Below, piece by piece: positions 1-9,497 of a DNA stretch of 64,000 nt. Every line of letters starts with the position of its first letter. The stretch's first letter is position 1. Source of the stretch: an uncultured Oleispira sp. GTDB lineage: Bacteria; Pseudomonadota; Gammaproteobacteria; Pseudomonadales; Oceanobacteraceae. The DNA lies in the NCBI GenBank assembly GCA_913061415.1, contig CAJXUD010000001.1:186001-250000 (forward strand). The letters run 5' to 3'. The position numbers were made by a program, and so were the translations under genes. The notes below the pieces were generated by a model. The model did not search any database and was not told where the DNA came from. It saw nothing but the letters and a program-made list of their open reading frames with translations.

Positions 1-461
1 TATTTTTGCCTGTTCTCTTATTCATGATGGCCTTTATTGGCGGCTGTGCCGGGTCTACCGGCGGCGGCATGAAAGTAATTCGGATTTTACTTATTTATAA
101 GCAAGGTATACGTGAAATTCTTCGCCTTATTCATCCCAATGCCATCATCCCAGTGAAGATCAACAAGCGAACGGTCAATGACCGCGTGCTAGAGTCTGTT
201 TGGGGGTTTTTCTCGGTTTACATCCTTACTTACATGGTAATGATGGTGGCACTACTTGCTACTGGCCTAGATCACGTTACTGCTTTCTCTGCAGTGGGTG
301 CTTGCTTAAATAATTTAGGTCCTGGCCTAGGTGATGTTGCTGCTCACTACGGTAATATCAGTGATGTAGCCAAGTGGATATTATCCATCACCATGCTTCT
401 AGGGCGTTTAGAAATTTTCACATTCCTAGTACTAATGAGCCCTGCCTTCTGGCGTAATTAA
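1..461 (+). CDS. trkH: TrkH-family potassium uptake protein, C-terminal part (5' end outside window)
   Basis: The frame is open from the first base, so only the last ~152 residues are seen. TrkH is the membrane subunit of the Trk K+ uptake system, working with cytoplasmic TrkA. The visible part holds the glycine-rich selectivity-filter motif CAGSTGGGMK near its start, a basic cytoplasmic stretch, a membrane segment, and a later pore repeat ending GPGLG, then a last hydrophobic helix (SITMLLGRLEIFTFLVL). These are hallmarks of the third and fourth pore repeats of TrkH. A strong hairpin terminator follows 36 bp after the stop. Confidence 0.9.
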   Translation, partial: FLPVLLFMMAFIGGCAGSTGGGMKVIRILLIYKQGIREILRLIHPNAIIPVKINKRTVNDRVLESVWGFFSVYILTYMVMMVALLATGLDHVTAFSAVGACLNNLGPGLGDVAAHYGNISDVAKWILSITMLLGRLEIFTFLVLMSPAFWRN

Positions 462-496
462 CGCCACCTTAAATTTAAATTCTCTCTGTGTTAATG

Positions 497-560
497 AAAG
501 CCTTAGGTTTGGTCAGCGAAGTTGTAAAGCTTTGCTAGACTTAACCTACCGGCTTTTTTT
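497..560 (+). terminator. Rho-independent terminator of trkH
   Basis: AAAGCC...GGCTTT outer stem (497-502/551-556), AGGTT/AACCT middle stem and AGCGAAG/CTTTGCT inner stem (514-520/530-536), followed by a run of seven T. Confidence 0.7.
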
Positions 561-608
561 ATATAGCTAATTTTAAATAGCACACATACGGATAAACGAT
601 TTTCTCAT

Positions 609-2246
609 ATGATTAATTTAGAAAAAGCGCTAGCAGGGCGGCGCATCTTAATTGTCGATGACCTTGTACAAGCTCGAAGCTCATTAAAAAAAATGGCGAC
701 TATTTTGGGTGGCGAGAATATCGATGTAGCAATTAATGGTATAGAGGCCATGAATCTTATTCATGAGCATGAGTACGACATCGTTTTATCCGATTATAAT
801 CTTGGCAATAGCAAAGATGGCCAGCAAATTTTAGAAGAAGCTCGCTTTACCCATCGCCTGCGTGCGACCTCATTGTTTATCGTGATCACCGGTGAAAATG
901 CGATGGACATGGTTATGGGTGCGCTTGAATATGACCCCGATGGTTATATTACTAAGCCCTACACCCTTGATATGTTGAAAGAGCGGCTTATTCGAATCAT
1001 GACCATTAAAGAAGGTCTGATTAACGTCAATAAAGCCATTGATTTAAAAAAATATGATCTAGCCATTAAGCAATGTTTGCAGGTGCTCGAACACAACCCC
1101 CGCTTACGATTGCCTGCTTCTCGCATTCTAGGTCAGCTGTTACTGCGCCAAAAACAATATGCTCAAGCCCTAAAAATATACTCCCAATTATTAGAAGAGC
1201 GTTCTATTTCATGGGCAAAACTAGGCCAGGCAATTTGTATTTTCAAACTGGGTGAGCCTGAAAAAGCCTTACGTCTGCTCGAAAATACCCTCATGGATCA
1301 TCCACTCTATGTTCAATGTAATGACTGGATTGCTAAGATTTTATTGAGCTTAAAGAAACCAGAAGAGGCGCAATCTTCCCTAGAGAAGGCCATTTTAGTA
1401 TCTCCTAAAGCAGTATTACGACAAATGGAGCTAGGACGTATTGCCTTCAAAAATGGTGACTTAGAAACTGCTGAAAAAGCCTACAAGTATGCCATGCGTT
1501 TAGGGCGTCACTCTTGTCACAAATCGGTTAATAACTATTTACAGTTTGCTCGCTCTGCTCAATCTTTACTTAACAACCCTAAAGAAAGACAAGTTCAAAA
1601 TAAAGCCAATGAAGCTCTGCGAGCATTAGAAGAAGTAAAACAAGATTTCTCTGATAATACCGATGCTCTTTTTGAAGCCTCTATTATTGAAAGCAAAACA
1701 CACAGTACCATGGAAAATCCGAAGTTAACCAAAAGCAGTGCTAATGATGCAGAGAAATTACTCAGTTCTTACGAAGAACCTAGTATTGACTATCAACTAC
1801 AGCTAACTGAAGCCTTTATTGATAGCGATCAATCAGTAAAAGCACAGAAAATAATTGATGATTTGAAGAAAGCCGAACTCAGCCATAAGCAAGAAATGAC
1901 TTTAATTCGCCTAGATAATGCCTTAAACGGCGAGGCTTTGAAGCGCCATTCCGGCTTACTCAATGATGAAGGGATTGCTCATTATGAAAAAGGCGAGTTA
2001 GAAGACGCTATCATTGCATTCGACCAAGCAACTCACTATGAACAAGCCAGCACCAGTGTTTTGTTGAATTCTATTCAAGCTAAAGTATCGCTTATGGAGC
2101 GTGAAAGCCCTGATAAACAGCATTTGAAAGACGTTCGAACGTTATTAATACGCATCGGTGAATTGGGTAAAAATGATGAACGGTTCGTGCGCTACTCTAG
2201 ACTGCGTAAAACTTATGATCGTTTATGTAGGGCTGTTGAAAAATGA
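609..2246 (+). CDS. Response regulator with TPR-repeat output region
   Basis: 545 aa. Residues ~10-130 form a CheY-like receiver: acidic pair D17/D18, phospho-acceptor D62 (LSDYNLG), T94 and K116 (ITKPY) are all present. The rest (~140-540) has no DNA-binding domain but many tetratricopeptide-like helical hairpins (for example around 157-200, 260-300 and 450-480). This suggests output by protein-protein contact rather than transcription. Its stop overlaps the start of the next gene by 4 bp (ATGA), so the two are translationally coupled; the neighbour is a soluble histidine kinase and the likely partner. Receiver-TPR proteins of this kind are common in Oceanospirillales and Pseudomonas, but the process controlled here is unknown. 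Confidence 0.85.
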   Translation: MINLEKALAGRRILIVDDLVQARSSLKKMATILGGENIDVAINGIEAMNLIHEHEYDIVLSDYNLGNSKDGQQILEEARFTHRLRATSLFIVITGENAMDMVMGALEYDPDGYITKPYTLDMLKERLIRIMTIKEGLINVNKAIDLKKYDLAIKQCLQVLEHNPRLRLPASRILGQLLLRQKQYAQALKIYSQLLEERSISWAKLGQAICIFKLGEPEKALRLLENTLMDHPLYVQCNDWIAKILLSLKKPEEAQSSLEKAILVSPKAVLRQMELGRIAFKNGDLETAEKAYKYAMRLGRHSCHKSVNNYLQFARSAQSLLNNPKERQVQNKANEALRALEEVKQDFSDNTDALFEASIIESKTHSTMENPKLTKSSANDAEKLLSSYEEPSIDYQLQLTEAFIDSDQSVKAQKIIDDLKKAELSHKQEMTLIRLDNALNGEALKRHSGLLNDEGIAHYEKGELEDAIIAFDQATHYEQASTSVLLNSIQAKVSLMERESPDKQHLKDVRTLLIRIGELGKNDERFVRYSRLRKTYDRLCRAVEK

Positions 2247-2890
2247 AATCTGGATCTAAATTCGATTTTCTCGTTGCAACATGCGTTCACGACCTGAAAA
2301 ATCAGCTGCAATCCCTGTCGGCGCAGCAAGATATTTTAATGACCGAACTGCCTAGGGAGTATCAGGAAAAACTGACCCCTTTATTGCAGCAGACCAATAA
2401 GATTAAAGACGATACGTTACGGTTAATGAGTATTTTTCGTTTAGAAAACAACGATAATTTTCCTATGGATGATGCATGGCCAAAAGATACGGCTTGTAAT
2501 GCCATTGAATCTTGCAGCTTACAGTTCCCAGAATTGAAATTCGTTAATAATATTCATCATGACGCACAAGGTTTTTATAATGAACAACTGGTTCAATTAG
2601 CCTTAATCACACTGATTACCAATAGTGCCCAAGAAGGTGCTACTCAAGTAGAGCTTCAATGTGAAGAAGATGAGAACCAAAGCATTCACCTCACAGTTAA
2701 AGATAATGGACCAGGATTTAACCAAGATATTATCGATGGTTTAACGGATACCACAAAAGCCGAAGGCACAGGCTTGGGCCTCTCTTTTGTCGATATGATC
2801 TGCAAAGCTCACCAAGGTCGCGGCAAGCGAGGAATACTGTCAATCAGTAACTTCAAGAGCGGCGCAAGAGCGACTCTTTTCCTTCCTTAA
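2243..2890 (+). CDS. Small soluble sensor histidine kinase
   Basis: 215 aa with no membrane segment or sensor domain. An H-box-like motif HDLKN (H16) lies near the N-terminus in a helical dimerisation region. The ATP-binding part follows: N-box-like LITNSAQEGA, G1 DNGPGF and G2 GTGLGLSF. The start overlaps the receiver-TPR gene (ATGA), so both are made from one transcript. It is shorter than usual kinases and probably takes its input through another protein. Stimulus unknown. Confidence 0.85.
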   Translation: MKSGSKFDFLVATCVHDLKNQLQSLSAQQDILMTELPREYQEKLTPLLQQTNKIKDDTLRLMSIFRLENNDNFPMDDAWPKDTACNAIESCSLQFPELKFVNNIHHDAQGFYNEQLVQLALITLITNSAQEGATQVELQCEEDENQSIHLTVKDNGPGFNQDIIDGLTDTTKAEGTGLGLSFVDMICKAHQGRGKRGILSISNFKSGARATLFLP

Positions 2891-2906
2891 TTTCTCATTC
2901 TAATAC

Positions 2907-2940
2907 CACTGCAATGCTCGCCGATTGCAGTGTTTGTTGA
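2907..2940 (+). terminator. Possible weak terminator after the kinase gene
   Basis: Perfect 8-bp stem CACTGCAA/TTGCAGTG (2907-2914/2925-2932) with a 10-nt loop, followed by TTTGTTGATT. The T run is poor. Confidence 0.4.
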
Positions 2941-2975
2941 TTCCTCAAAGCTGCTTAAAAGTAAGATAATACCTA

Positions 2976-3004
2976 GTGCCAGTAGCGCTTAGCACTGCTA
3001 TAAT
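2976..3004 (+). promoter_or_regulatory. Promoter of glyQS
   Basis: GTGCCA (2976-2981, 4 of 6 to TTGACA), 17-bp spacer, then an extended -10, TGCTATAAT (hexamer 2999-3004). Transcription would start near 3011. That makes the upstream in-frame GTG at 2976 unusable and supports the glyQ start at 3057. Confidence 0.7.
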
Positions 3005-3056
3005 CCTAGCCTTTCGTATTTCCATATTTAACGTTTTTAGCATAGAAGGTCGCATC

Positions 3057-4085
3057 GTGTCTGAAATAGCATCTGAACAAAGCCGCCATAATATAAAAAC
3101 CTTTCAAGGCCTAATTGCCGCCTTGCAAGAGTTTTGGTCTGAACAGGGCTGTATTATTAGCCAGCCTATTGATCTAGAAGTCGGTGCGGGCACGTTCCAC
3201 ACTTCCACATTCTTGCGCGCCATTGGCCCAGAATCATGGAATTCTGCTTATGTTCAGCCATGTCGTCGTCCGACAGATGGCCGTTATGGTGAAAACCCGA
3301 ACCGCTTACAGCATTACTACCAGTTTCAGGTAGTAATGAAGCCATCACCTTTAGATATTCAAGAAAAATACTTGGAATGTTTGAAAGTGATTGGCATTGA
3401 TACCCTTGTTCACGACATTCGTTTTGTTGAAGACAACTGGGAATCACCAACATTGGGCGCTTGGGGCCTTGGTTGGGAAGTTTGGTTAAACGGCATGGAA
3501 GTCACTCAGTTCACCTACTTCCAACAAGTGGGCGGCTTAGAATGCTATCCCGTCACGGGCGAGATCACCATTGGTCTTGAACGTATTGCCATGTACCTAC
3601 AAGAAGTAGATTCGATCTATGACCTTGTTTGGACTTATGGTCCTGATGGCAAAGCGGTTACTTATGGCGATGTTTTTCATCAGAACGAAGTTGAAATGTC
3701 GGCCTACAACTTTGAACATGCTGATGTTGATTTCTTATTCTCTGCTTTTGAACAACACGAAAAAGATTGCGCGCGTTTAATTGAAACGGGCTTAGCATTA
3801 CCGGCTTATGAAAAAGTTTTGAAAGCTTCACACGCGTTTAACATGCTGGATGCTCGTCACGCGATTTCTGTGACCGAACGTCAGGGTTATATTTTACGTG
3901 TACGTACTTTAGCGCGCAGTGTTGCCGAAGCGTATTTCCAATCTCGTCGTACTCTTGAATTCCCACTAGCTCCAGAAGATCTTCGTAAAGAAGTTCTCGC
4001 GTTGGCCGCTGCCTCTGAAAAAGCAGAAGCAGAAAAGGCCGCTAAGAAAGCTGCAAAAGAAGCAAAGAAAGGGGAGAAGAAATAA
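3057..4085 (+). CDS. glyQ: Glycyl-tRNA synthetase alpha subunit
   Basis: 342 aa from the GTG at 3057. GAAGG lies 7 nt upstream, and the predicted promoter excludes the longer frame from 2976. GlyQ is the catalytic subunit of the alpha2beta2 enzyme that charges tRNA-Gly in the cytoplasm. Diagnostic stretches are [40 protein letters not shown] and [15 protein letters not shown]. The protein is longer than E. coli GlyQ (303 aa), mainly through a C-terminal Lys/Ala/Glu-rich tail after about residue 310. The stop and the glyS start share one base (TAATG), so the subunits are translationally coupled. Confidence 0.97.
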   Translation: MSEIASEQSRHNIKTFQGLIAALQEFWSEQGCIISQPIDLEVGAGTFHTSTFLRAIGPESWNSAYVQPCRRPTDGRYGENPNRLQHYYQFQVVMKPSPLDIQEKYLECLKVIGIDTLVHDIRFVEDNWESPTLGAWGLGWEVWLNGMEVTQFTYFQQVGGLECYPVTGEITIGLERIAMYLQEVDSIYDLVWTYGPDGKAVTYGDVFHQNEVEMSAYNFEHADVDFLFSAFEQHEKDCARLIETGLALPAYEKVLKASHAFNMLDARHAISVTERQGYILRVRTLARSVAEAYFQSRRTLEFPLAPEDLRKEVLALAAASEKAEAEKAAKKAAKEAKKGEKK

Positions 4086-6166
4086 TGACTTCTACTACAC
4101 CTAACAGAAAAGATTTTCTAGTTGAGCTGGGTACTGAAGAATTACCACCAACACAGCTTAAAAAATTATCCGATGCGTTTACTGCGGGCATTGAAGCAGG
4201 CTTGAAAGAAGCTGGTCTTAACGATGGCATCGAAATTGTTTCTTACGCTGCACCTCGTCGTTTAGCTGTTGTGGTTAAGAACCTAGCAGATAAACAAGCT
4301 GACCGTGACGAAGTGATTTTTGGTCCTCCAGCCAATATCGCTTTTGATGCTGATGGCAATCCAACTAAAGCGGCTCTAGGTTTTGCTAAAAAGTCTGGCG
4401 CTAGTGTTGAAGATTTAAGCGAAGAAAACGGCAAACTTAAAATTTCTCGTCGTATTGAAGGCCAAGCAACAACTGAGTTGTTAGCAGCCATAATTCAAAC
4501 GTCTGTAGAAAAAATGCCAATCGCTAAACGCATGCGCTGGGGTTCTAGCCGCATCGAATTCGTTCGTCCAGTACAGTGGTTGATCATGCTGTTCGGCAAC
4601 GAAGTTGTTAAAGGCGAAGTATTAGGCCTAAGTGCTGGAAATACTTCTCGTGGCCATAGATTCCACGCGAATAAAGAAATCACTATTTCTGCTCCTGCTG
4701 ATTACCAGCAAGCACTGCGTGATGCTTTTGTAATCGTTGATTACAACGAACGTAAAGAATTGATTCGTGGACAAGTAGCAGCCAAAGGCATCGAAATGGG
4801 CGGCATCGCCGTTATCGATGAAGATTTATTAGACGAAGTTACTGGCTTGAACGAATGGCCGACTGCACTTGCAGGTAACTTCGATGAAGATTTCTTACGC
4901 GTTCCAAGTGAAGCGTTAATCTCTTCAATGAAAGAACATCAGAAGTACTTCCACGTTGAAGATGCCGCTGGCGAACTAAAACCTATTTTTATTACCCTAA
5001 CCAACATTGAATCGAAAGATCCAAAACAAGTGATTGAAGGTAACGAAAAAGTTATTCGCCCACGCTTAGCCGATGCTGCTTTCTTCTGGGATACAGATCG
5101 TAAAAATACTTTAGAAAGTCGTTATGAAAAATTATCGACCATTCTTTGGGTTAATAAGCTGGGTACGCTACAAGCTAAAACCGATCGCATTATTGGCCTA
5201 GCCGATAAAGTTGCATCTGCGATTAATGCAGACAATGCATTAGCACAACGTGCTGCAAAACTGTGTAAGACTGATTTATTAACCGACATGGTTTATGAAT
5301 TCACCGATCTTCAAGGTATTGCCGGAACCTATTACGCACAAGGCGATGGCGAACATGCTGACGTTTGCGCTGCGATGCAAGAACAATACATGCCTGCTTT
5401 TGCCGGTGATGATTTACCAGTAACACAAGCCGGTATCAGTATTGCTTTAGCAGACCGCATCGATAGCTTGGTCGGTTTATTTGGTCTTGGCCAAATACCA
5501 ACAGGCTCTAAAGATCCTTTCGCGCTACGTCGTGCTTCATTAGGCGTATTACGCATTTTGGTTGAAAAAGATATCAACATCGATCTTGGTCAGCTGATCG
5601 ATTGGGGCATTGAATCTACTTGGGAAACTGCACCTAAGGCTGAAACGAAAGCAACGCTAACGGAATACATGTTAGACCGTTTCAGCGCTTGGTATAAAGA
5701 TCAGGGCATCGCGACAGAGGTTTTCCAATCTGTTCGTGCTCTAGGAATCACCAACGCTCTAGACATTAATAACCGCGTACAAGCCGTTAACGCTTTCTCT
5801 AGCATGAACGAAGCACAAGCATTAGCCGCGGCTAATAAACGTGTATCGAACATTCTTGCGAAAAACGGTGGCGATTCTGTATCAGAAGAAATCAATACTT
5901 CTCTATTAAGTGAAGATGCTGAAAAAGTATTGGCACAACAAGTTGCTGCTAAACAAACTGAAGTTCAGCCTTTATTAGCCGATGCTAAATACAAAGAAGC
6001 ACTAGCGTCTCTTGCTGACTTACGAGCAGCCGTTGATGCTTTCTTTGATAACGTAATGGTAATGGCCGATGATGAAGCTGTTAAGAATAACCGTTTAGCG
6101 TTATTAAAACAGTTGCAGGGTTTGTTTATTGCGATTGCAGATATTTCTTTGCTTCAGCAAAACTAG
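4085..6166 (+). CDS. glyS: Glycyl-tRNA synthetase beta subunit
   Basis: 693 aa, usual family length. GlyS binds tRNA and is required for GlyQ to aminoacylate tRNA-Gly. The N-terminus FLVELGTEELPP, the central SMKEHQKYF and the segment GLFGLGQIPTGSKDPFALRR are typical; the C-terminal third is the helical anticodon-binding (DALR-like) part. It starts on the last base of the glyQ stop codon and is followed by a strong terminator, so glyQ-glyS forms a two-gene operon. Confidence 0.98.
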   Translation: MTSTTPNRKDFLVELGTEELPPTQLKKLSDAFTAGIEAGLKEAGLNDGIEIVSYAAPRRLAVVVKNLADKQADRDEVIFGPPANIAFDADGNPTKAALGFAKKSGASVEDLSEENGKLKISRRIEGQATTELLAAIIQTSVEKMPIAKRMRWGSSRIEFVRPVQWLIMLFGNEVVKGEVLGLSAGNTSRGHRFHANKEITISAPADYQQALRDAFVIVDYNERKELIRGQVAAKGIEMGGIAVIDEDLLDEVTGLNEWPTALAGNFDEDFLRVPSEALISSMKEHQKYFHVEDAAGELKPIFITLTNIESKDPKQVIEGNEKVIRPRLADAAFFWDTDRKNTLESRYEKLSTILWVNKLGTLQAKTDRIIGLADKVASAINADNALAQRAAKLCKTDLLTDMVYEFTDLQGIAGTYYAQGDGEHADVCAAMQEQYMPAFAGDDLPVTQAGISIALADRIDSLVGLFGLGQIPTGSKDPFALRRASLGVLRILVEKDINIDLGQLIDWGIESTWETAPKAETKATLTEYMLDRFSAWYKDQGIATEVFQSVRALGITNALDINNRVQAVNAFSSMNEAQALAAANKRVSNILAKNGGDSVSEEINTSLLSEDAEKVLAQQVAAKQTEVQPLLADAKYKEALASLADLRAAVDAFFDNVMVMADDEAVKNNRLALLKQLQGLFIAIADISLLQQN

Positions 6167-6251
6167 GTTTGATTTAATCATTTAACTTTTAGTATTTAGG
6201 TTCCAATGATCTTAATTTAAACGTTAAATGCACCGCATTAAATATCGAAAG

Positions 6252-6287
6252 AGCCTCCAATAGTGATCACTACTGGGGGCTTTTTTT
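6252..6287 (+). terminator. Rho-independent terminator of glyQS
   Basis: AGCCTCCA/TGGGGGCT stem (6252-6259/6274-6281) extended inward by the palindrome TAGTGATCACTA, then seven T. Confidence 0.9.
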
Positions 6288-6417
6288 ATAAGAAATATTT
6301 TTAAAACTAATAAATTAAGTTTATTGATTTTTTAATGAAATTTTAATTTTAAATTTCTAACTATTATTCTTTAATTATTGTTCTTTAACTATCACTTTTA
6401 ACATAAGTAATAACACT

Positions 6418-6978
6418 ATGACCAAACTTATCATCCTCGATCGTGACGGCGTTATTAACCAAGACTCTGACGATTATGTAAAAAGTTTAGAAGAGTGGAT
6501 TCCACTTGAAGGAAGCTGTGAAGCCATTGCTGATCTATCCAAAGCCGGTTTCATCATTGCTGTAGCTACCAATCAAAGTGGCTTAGCTCGTGGTTATTTT
6601 TCGGTTGATGACCTTGAAGCTATGCATGGACGAATGAATGCTTTGGTTGAAGAAGCAGGCGGTGAAATCACAACGATTAAATACTGCCCACACGGCCCTG
6701 ACGATGGCTGTGACTGTCGCAAACCATTACCAGGCCTAGTTGCTCAGATAGAAGAAGAACTCGGCATCAGTGCGAAGGGGGCTTGGTTTATAGGAGATTC
6801 ATTGCGTGATTTACAAGCGGGTTTGGCTAAAGGCTGCAAGCCAGCATTAGTCATGACAGGAAAGGGCGAGAAGACCTTGTTGAAGATGTTAACCACAGAA
6901 ATTGAAGCAGAGATAAAACAAGCACCGGTTTATACCGACCTTGCGCATTTTGCTAGAAGAGTTCTGGTTAATAAATAA
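6418..6978 (+). CDS. gmhB: D-glycero-beta-D-manno-heptose 1,7-bisphosphate 7-phosphatase
   Basis: 186 aa HAD-superfamily phosphatase of the ADP-heptose pathway for the lipopolysaccharide inner core. The nucleophile and acid/base aspartates are D8 and D10 (LDRDGVIN), motif II is TNQSG (51-55) and motif III follows at CRKP...GDSLRD. The GmhB-type zinc site is C90, H92, C98 and C100 (CPHGPDDGCDC). Same location after glyS as in Pseudomonas. It has its own ~250-bp AT-rich upstream region, which holds the glyS terminator, so it is probably transcribed separately. Confidence 0.95.
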   Translation: MTKLIILDRDGVINQDSDDYVKSLEEWIPLEGSCEAIADLSKAGFIIAVATNQSGLARGYFSVDDLEAMHGRMNALVEEAGGEITTIKYCPHGPDDGCDCRKPLPGLVAQIEEELGISAKGAWFIGDSLRDLQAGLAKGCKPALVMTGKGEKTLLKMLTTEIEAEIKQAPVYTDLAHFARRVLVNK

Positions 6979-6987
6979 ATCTAGGGT

Positions 6988-7019
6988 AAAAAAAAGCCCA
7001 ATCTGTAAATAGATTGGGC
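6988..7019. terminator. Bidirectional terminator between gmhB and the propeller protein gene
   Basis: Perfect stem GCCCAATCT/AGATTGGGC (6996-7004/7011-7019). On the minus strand it is followed by eight T (complement of 6988-6995), so it is strongest for the leftward gene; on the plus strand only ATTCTT follows. Confidence 0.85.
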
Positions 7020-7056
7020 ATTCTTAAATTAGCTTAATTAAGTATTAACGAATTTA

Positions 7057-9360
7057 TTAAGCTGTTTGTTTTATCTGATTTTTTCTGCATGCCAATAAAC
7101 TTAACAAAATAATGAATGCCCAAGAAAAGTTACCCGTAGATTTTTTAATCATCTCCTTGGTCGCTTCTTCATCTATTTCAGTACTAGATTTATAGACCGC
7201 ATTCTTATACTGAAGATCTGGGTCTTCGTAACTCATGACAGCCCCTTTTCCTAGATTCGTTTGGAAAAATATTTGATTATTAAACCCTGGGTTATCACCT
7301 GTAACCCAGTCAGCATTCCCTTGAAAAACAATTGTAGAGCCGTCTGAAGATAGTTTGGGTAAAGTAGCATCTTTATTTTGATTCACTTCAGTCATCGCTC
7401 TTAACCGACCTTGCTTATGTTCATACAAAAATATCTCTGAATTACTGGCACTATTCGTTCCAGCTAAGCTTGCGTTACTTCTAAATACAATGCGGTTCCC
7501 ATCATTACTAATCGCCGGATCGTACGAGTGTAAACTTGAACTTAAAGAAATCTGCTTAAAGTTTCTACCGTCAAAGTCAGCTCTGAATATCTGGTTACGG
7601 CTATACGCATTAGCATCAGGGTCTAAATTATCTGTACTTTGCACAGTAATAAATTCCCCATTACCAGATATCATGACCCCTTCAGTATGGCGAGTACTAT
7701 TATTGTTGGTAATTTGGTGCGTAATACCTTTATTAAGAGTACCACCGAAAGCTCTCCAGTAGCGGCGACTATTATCTCCTAAAGGATTGCCCCGTGAACT
7801 TACAACAAAGCGCTTACCTTCATAATCCGTTGATATTGATTTGACATCGTTTGATGAATAATAAAATTTAGACAATTGTCGTACTTCATCTTTTTTAACA
7901 TCAAATACAAAGACTTCACTAGTACCAAAAGGGCTACCAACATTTGTATCTAGATTTGAATTATTAGAGAAGTAGATATAATTACCCAGATGATTAATGG
8001 CAATTTGACGGACACCATTATTCATTACTGCGTTTGAATTGGCATTGACCTGCCTAATCGAATTCGTTGTTAAGTCGAAATGATACAATTCGTAAGAAGC
8101 ATCTGTATTTGGCTTAGCCCCATCTAATGAGCTATTACAAAACGCAGCTGCAGATTTTCCATTGCCAGAAATAACTGCGTTATTACAGCTCTTTCCTGCG
8201 GGATTTGACGTTAATTGCTGGTAATCTTGCGTTGTAACATTATAAACAAACACATCTTTTGCACTTGTAGGCTTACTTGTACTGGCTAAGTCTGCATTAC
8301 TTGTAAAGACTACTAGATTACCATCTGCCGATAGATCTGGAGCATAAGAGTTAAAAGTAGTATTGGGGGTTAATTGTTCGAATTTAACAATGTCGATGAC
8401 AAACTCTGCGGTAAAGCTTTCCCCTTGATCAATATCAAATTTAACCTCTGCGGTATGAGACCCTTCAGAGCCTAAACTGCTTGTGATATCGACAGTAATA
8501 GTCTCGCTATCTTCCTTAGCAACCATTAAATCAGCTGGCCCCGTAATATTCAAAGTATCACTTCTATAACTAATAGCTGCATTAATCGGGAAATCATCAC
8601 GGTTATTTAATGTTATTTGTAAGCTTGCTGTATCACCTGGATTCATCGATAGTTGACGATTATAAGATAGAGCAGCCCCTTTAATATTTGCTTGATAAGT
8701 ACGAATATTTCTATGTAGGTAAGTTACTTGTGGCTTTGGACTATGGAAATTTCTTGAAGTCATGCCACCAAAAAAAGCTACGCCTCGTCCATGTGTCTTT
8801 TCAGCTAGAACATAACGTCCGTGGGTATTATCAACGATTAACGGATTTAAACCCGAACCTGTCACTGTTGCATGGCCAAACGAATTACCCGTAAAAGTAT
8901 TGCCTGTAACACCAAATGGGCCATTAAAAATAGGGTGATTTGGATCTACTGCTGTACTAGTTCCAGAAAAATCTCCATACACCAAAGAAATACCAAAGCC
9001 CAAGTCCATGCCATTTCCTTGGTTAGGCGCTGCATTAATAAAAAGCGTTCCACCTGCAAACACCCAATCTTCCATCTTTACCTTATTTACCGTGATAAAT
9101 GCTTCTAAAGCATTGGCATTTCCATCACTACCTTCCATATAAATAAAGTCATTAGCTGAAGAAAACAAATCATTGGCATTCACTGATTCATAACGCGCTG
9201 CAACCCAAGCCCCTACTCCAAAAACGGCATCCATATCTTCTTCATAGTTGGATTGCCCCCAAGGTGAGCTAGATTGAGAACGAACATAATAAGCATCGGA
9301 AAATGCCAATTGGGAAAAAAGTGAAAGTATTAGAATACTAAAGGCGGTAATTTTCTTCAT
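7057..9360 (-). CDS. Secreted PD40/TolB-type beta-propeller protein with C-terminal sorting-like tail
   Basis: 767 aa. Residues 1-22 are a Sec signal peptide (MKK, hydrophobic core, AFSDA). Residues ~23-230 look like a ThuA/GATase-like fold of unknown role; ~230-330 an Ig-like all-beta domain. From ~340 to 700 there are about seven WD40-like PD40 repeats with the pattern (S/N)-x-(D/N)-G-x-x-(I/V)-x-F-x-S (LSADGNLVVFTSN, ISNDGNRIVFRSN, LSSDGSTIVFQGN). The last ~25 residues are STGNFSW, a hydrophobic helix and CRKNQIK. That resembles a GlyGly-CTERM signal processed by rhombosortase, though the usual GG is replaced. Function unknown; probably surface-exposed or released. Own terminator downstream; the preceding gene is also terminated, so likely monocistronic. 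Confidence 0.75.
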   Translation of the reverse strand: MKKITAFSILILSLFSQLAFSDAYYVRSQSSSPWGQSNYEEDMDAVFGVGAWVAARYESVNANDLFSSANDFIYMEGSDGNANALEAFITVNKVKMEDWVFAGGTLFINAAPNQGNGMDLGFGISLVYGDFSGTSTAVDPNHPIFNGPFGVTGNTFTGNSFGHATVTGSGLNPLIVDNTHGRYVLAEKTHGRGVAFFGGMTSRNFHSPKPQVTYLHRNIRTYQANIKGAALSYNRQLSMNPGDTASLQITLNNRDDFPINAAISYRSDTLNITGPADLMVAKEDSETITVDITSSLGSEGSHTAEVKFDIDQGESFTAEFVIDIVKFEQLTPNTTFNSYAPDLSADGNLVVFTSNADLASTSKPTSAKDVFVYNVTTQDYQQLTSNPAGKSCNNAVISGNGKSAAAFCNSSLDGAKPNTDASYELYHFDLTTNSIRQVNANSNAVMNNGVRQIAINHLGNYIYFSNNSNLDTNVGSPFGTSEVFVFDVKKDEVRQLSKFYYSSNDVKSISTDYEGKRFVVSSRGNPLGDNSRRYWRAFGGTLNKGITHQITNNNSTRHTEGVMISGNGEFITVQSTDNLDPDANAYSRNQIFRADFDGRNFKQISLSSSLHSYDPAISNDGNRIVFRSNASLAGTNSASNSEIFLYEHKQGRLRAMTEVNQNKDATLPKLSSDGSTIVFQGNADWVTGDNPGFNNQIFFQTNLGKGAVMSYEDPDLQYKNAVYKSSTEIDEEATKEMIKKSTGNFSWAFIILLSLLACRKNQIKQTA

Positions 9361-9447
9361 GCTATCCTTATCCTGATAAGAAAATTTTCAAAATTATTTT
9401 TAATAAATACAAAATAATTATTAAGAATAATTCTGTAAATGTTTGAT

Positions 9448-9470
9448 AAAAAGGCGGGCCGAAGCCCGCC
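9448..9470 (-). terminator. Rho-independent terminator of the large lipoprotein gene
   Basis: On the minus strand GGCGGGC-TTCG-GCCCGCC (stem 9464-9470/9453-9459, UUCG tetraloop) followed by TTTTTATC. A textbook terminator. Confidence 0.95.
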
Positions 9471-9497
9471 GTATTAATTAACTAATGTTATTAGCTA

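Noticed and set aside
2976..3056. Longer glyQ reading frame starting at GTG 2976
   Set aside because: A strong extended -10 promoter lies inside it (2999-3004), and the GTG at 3057 has a ribosome site and fits the family start.
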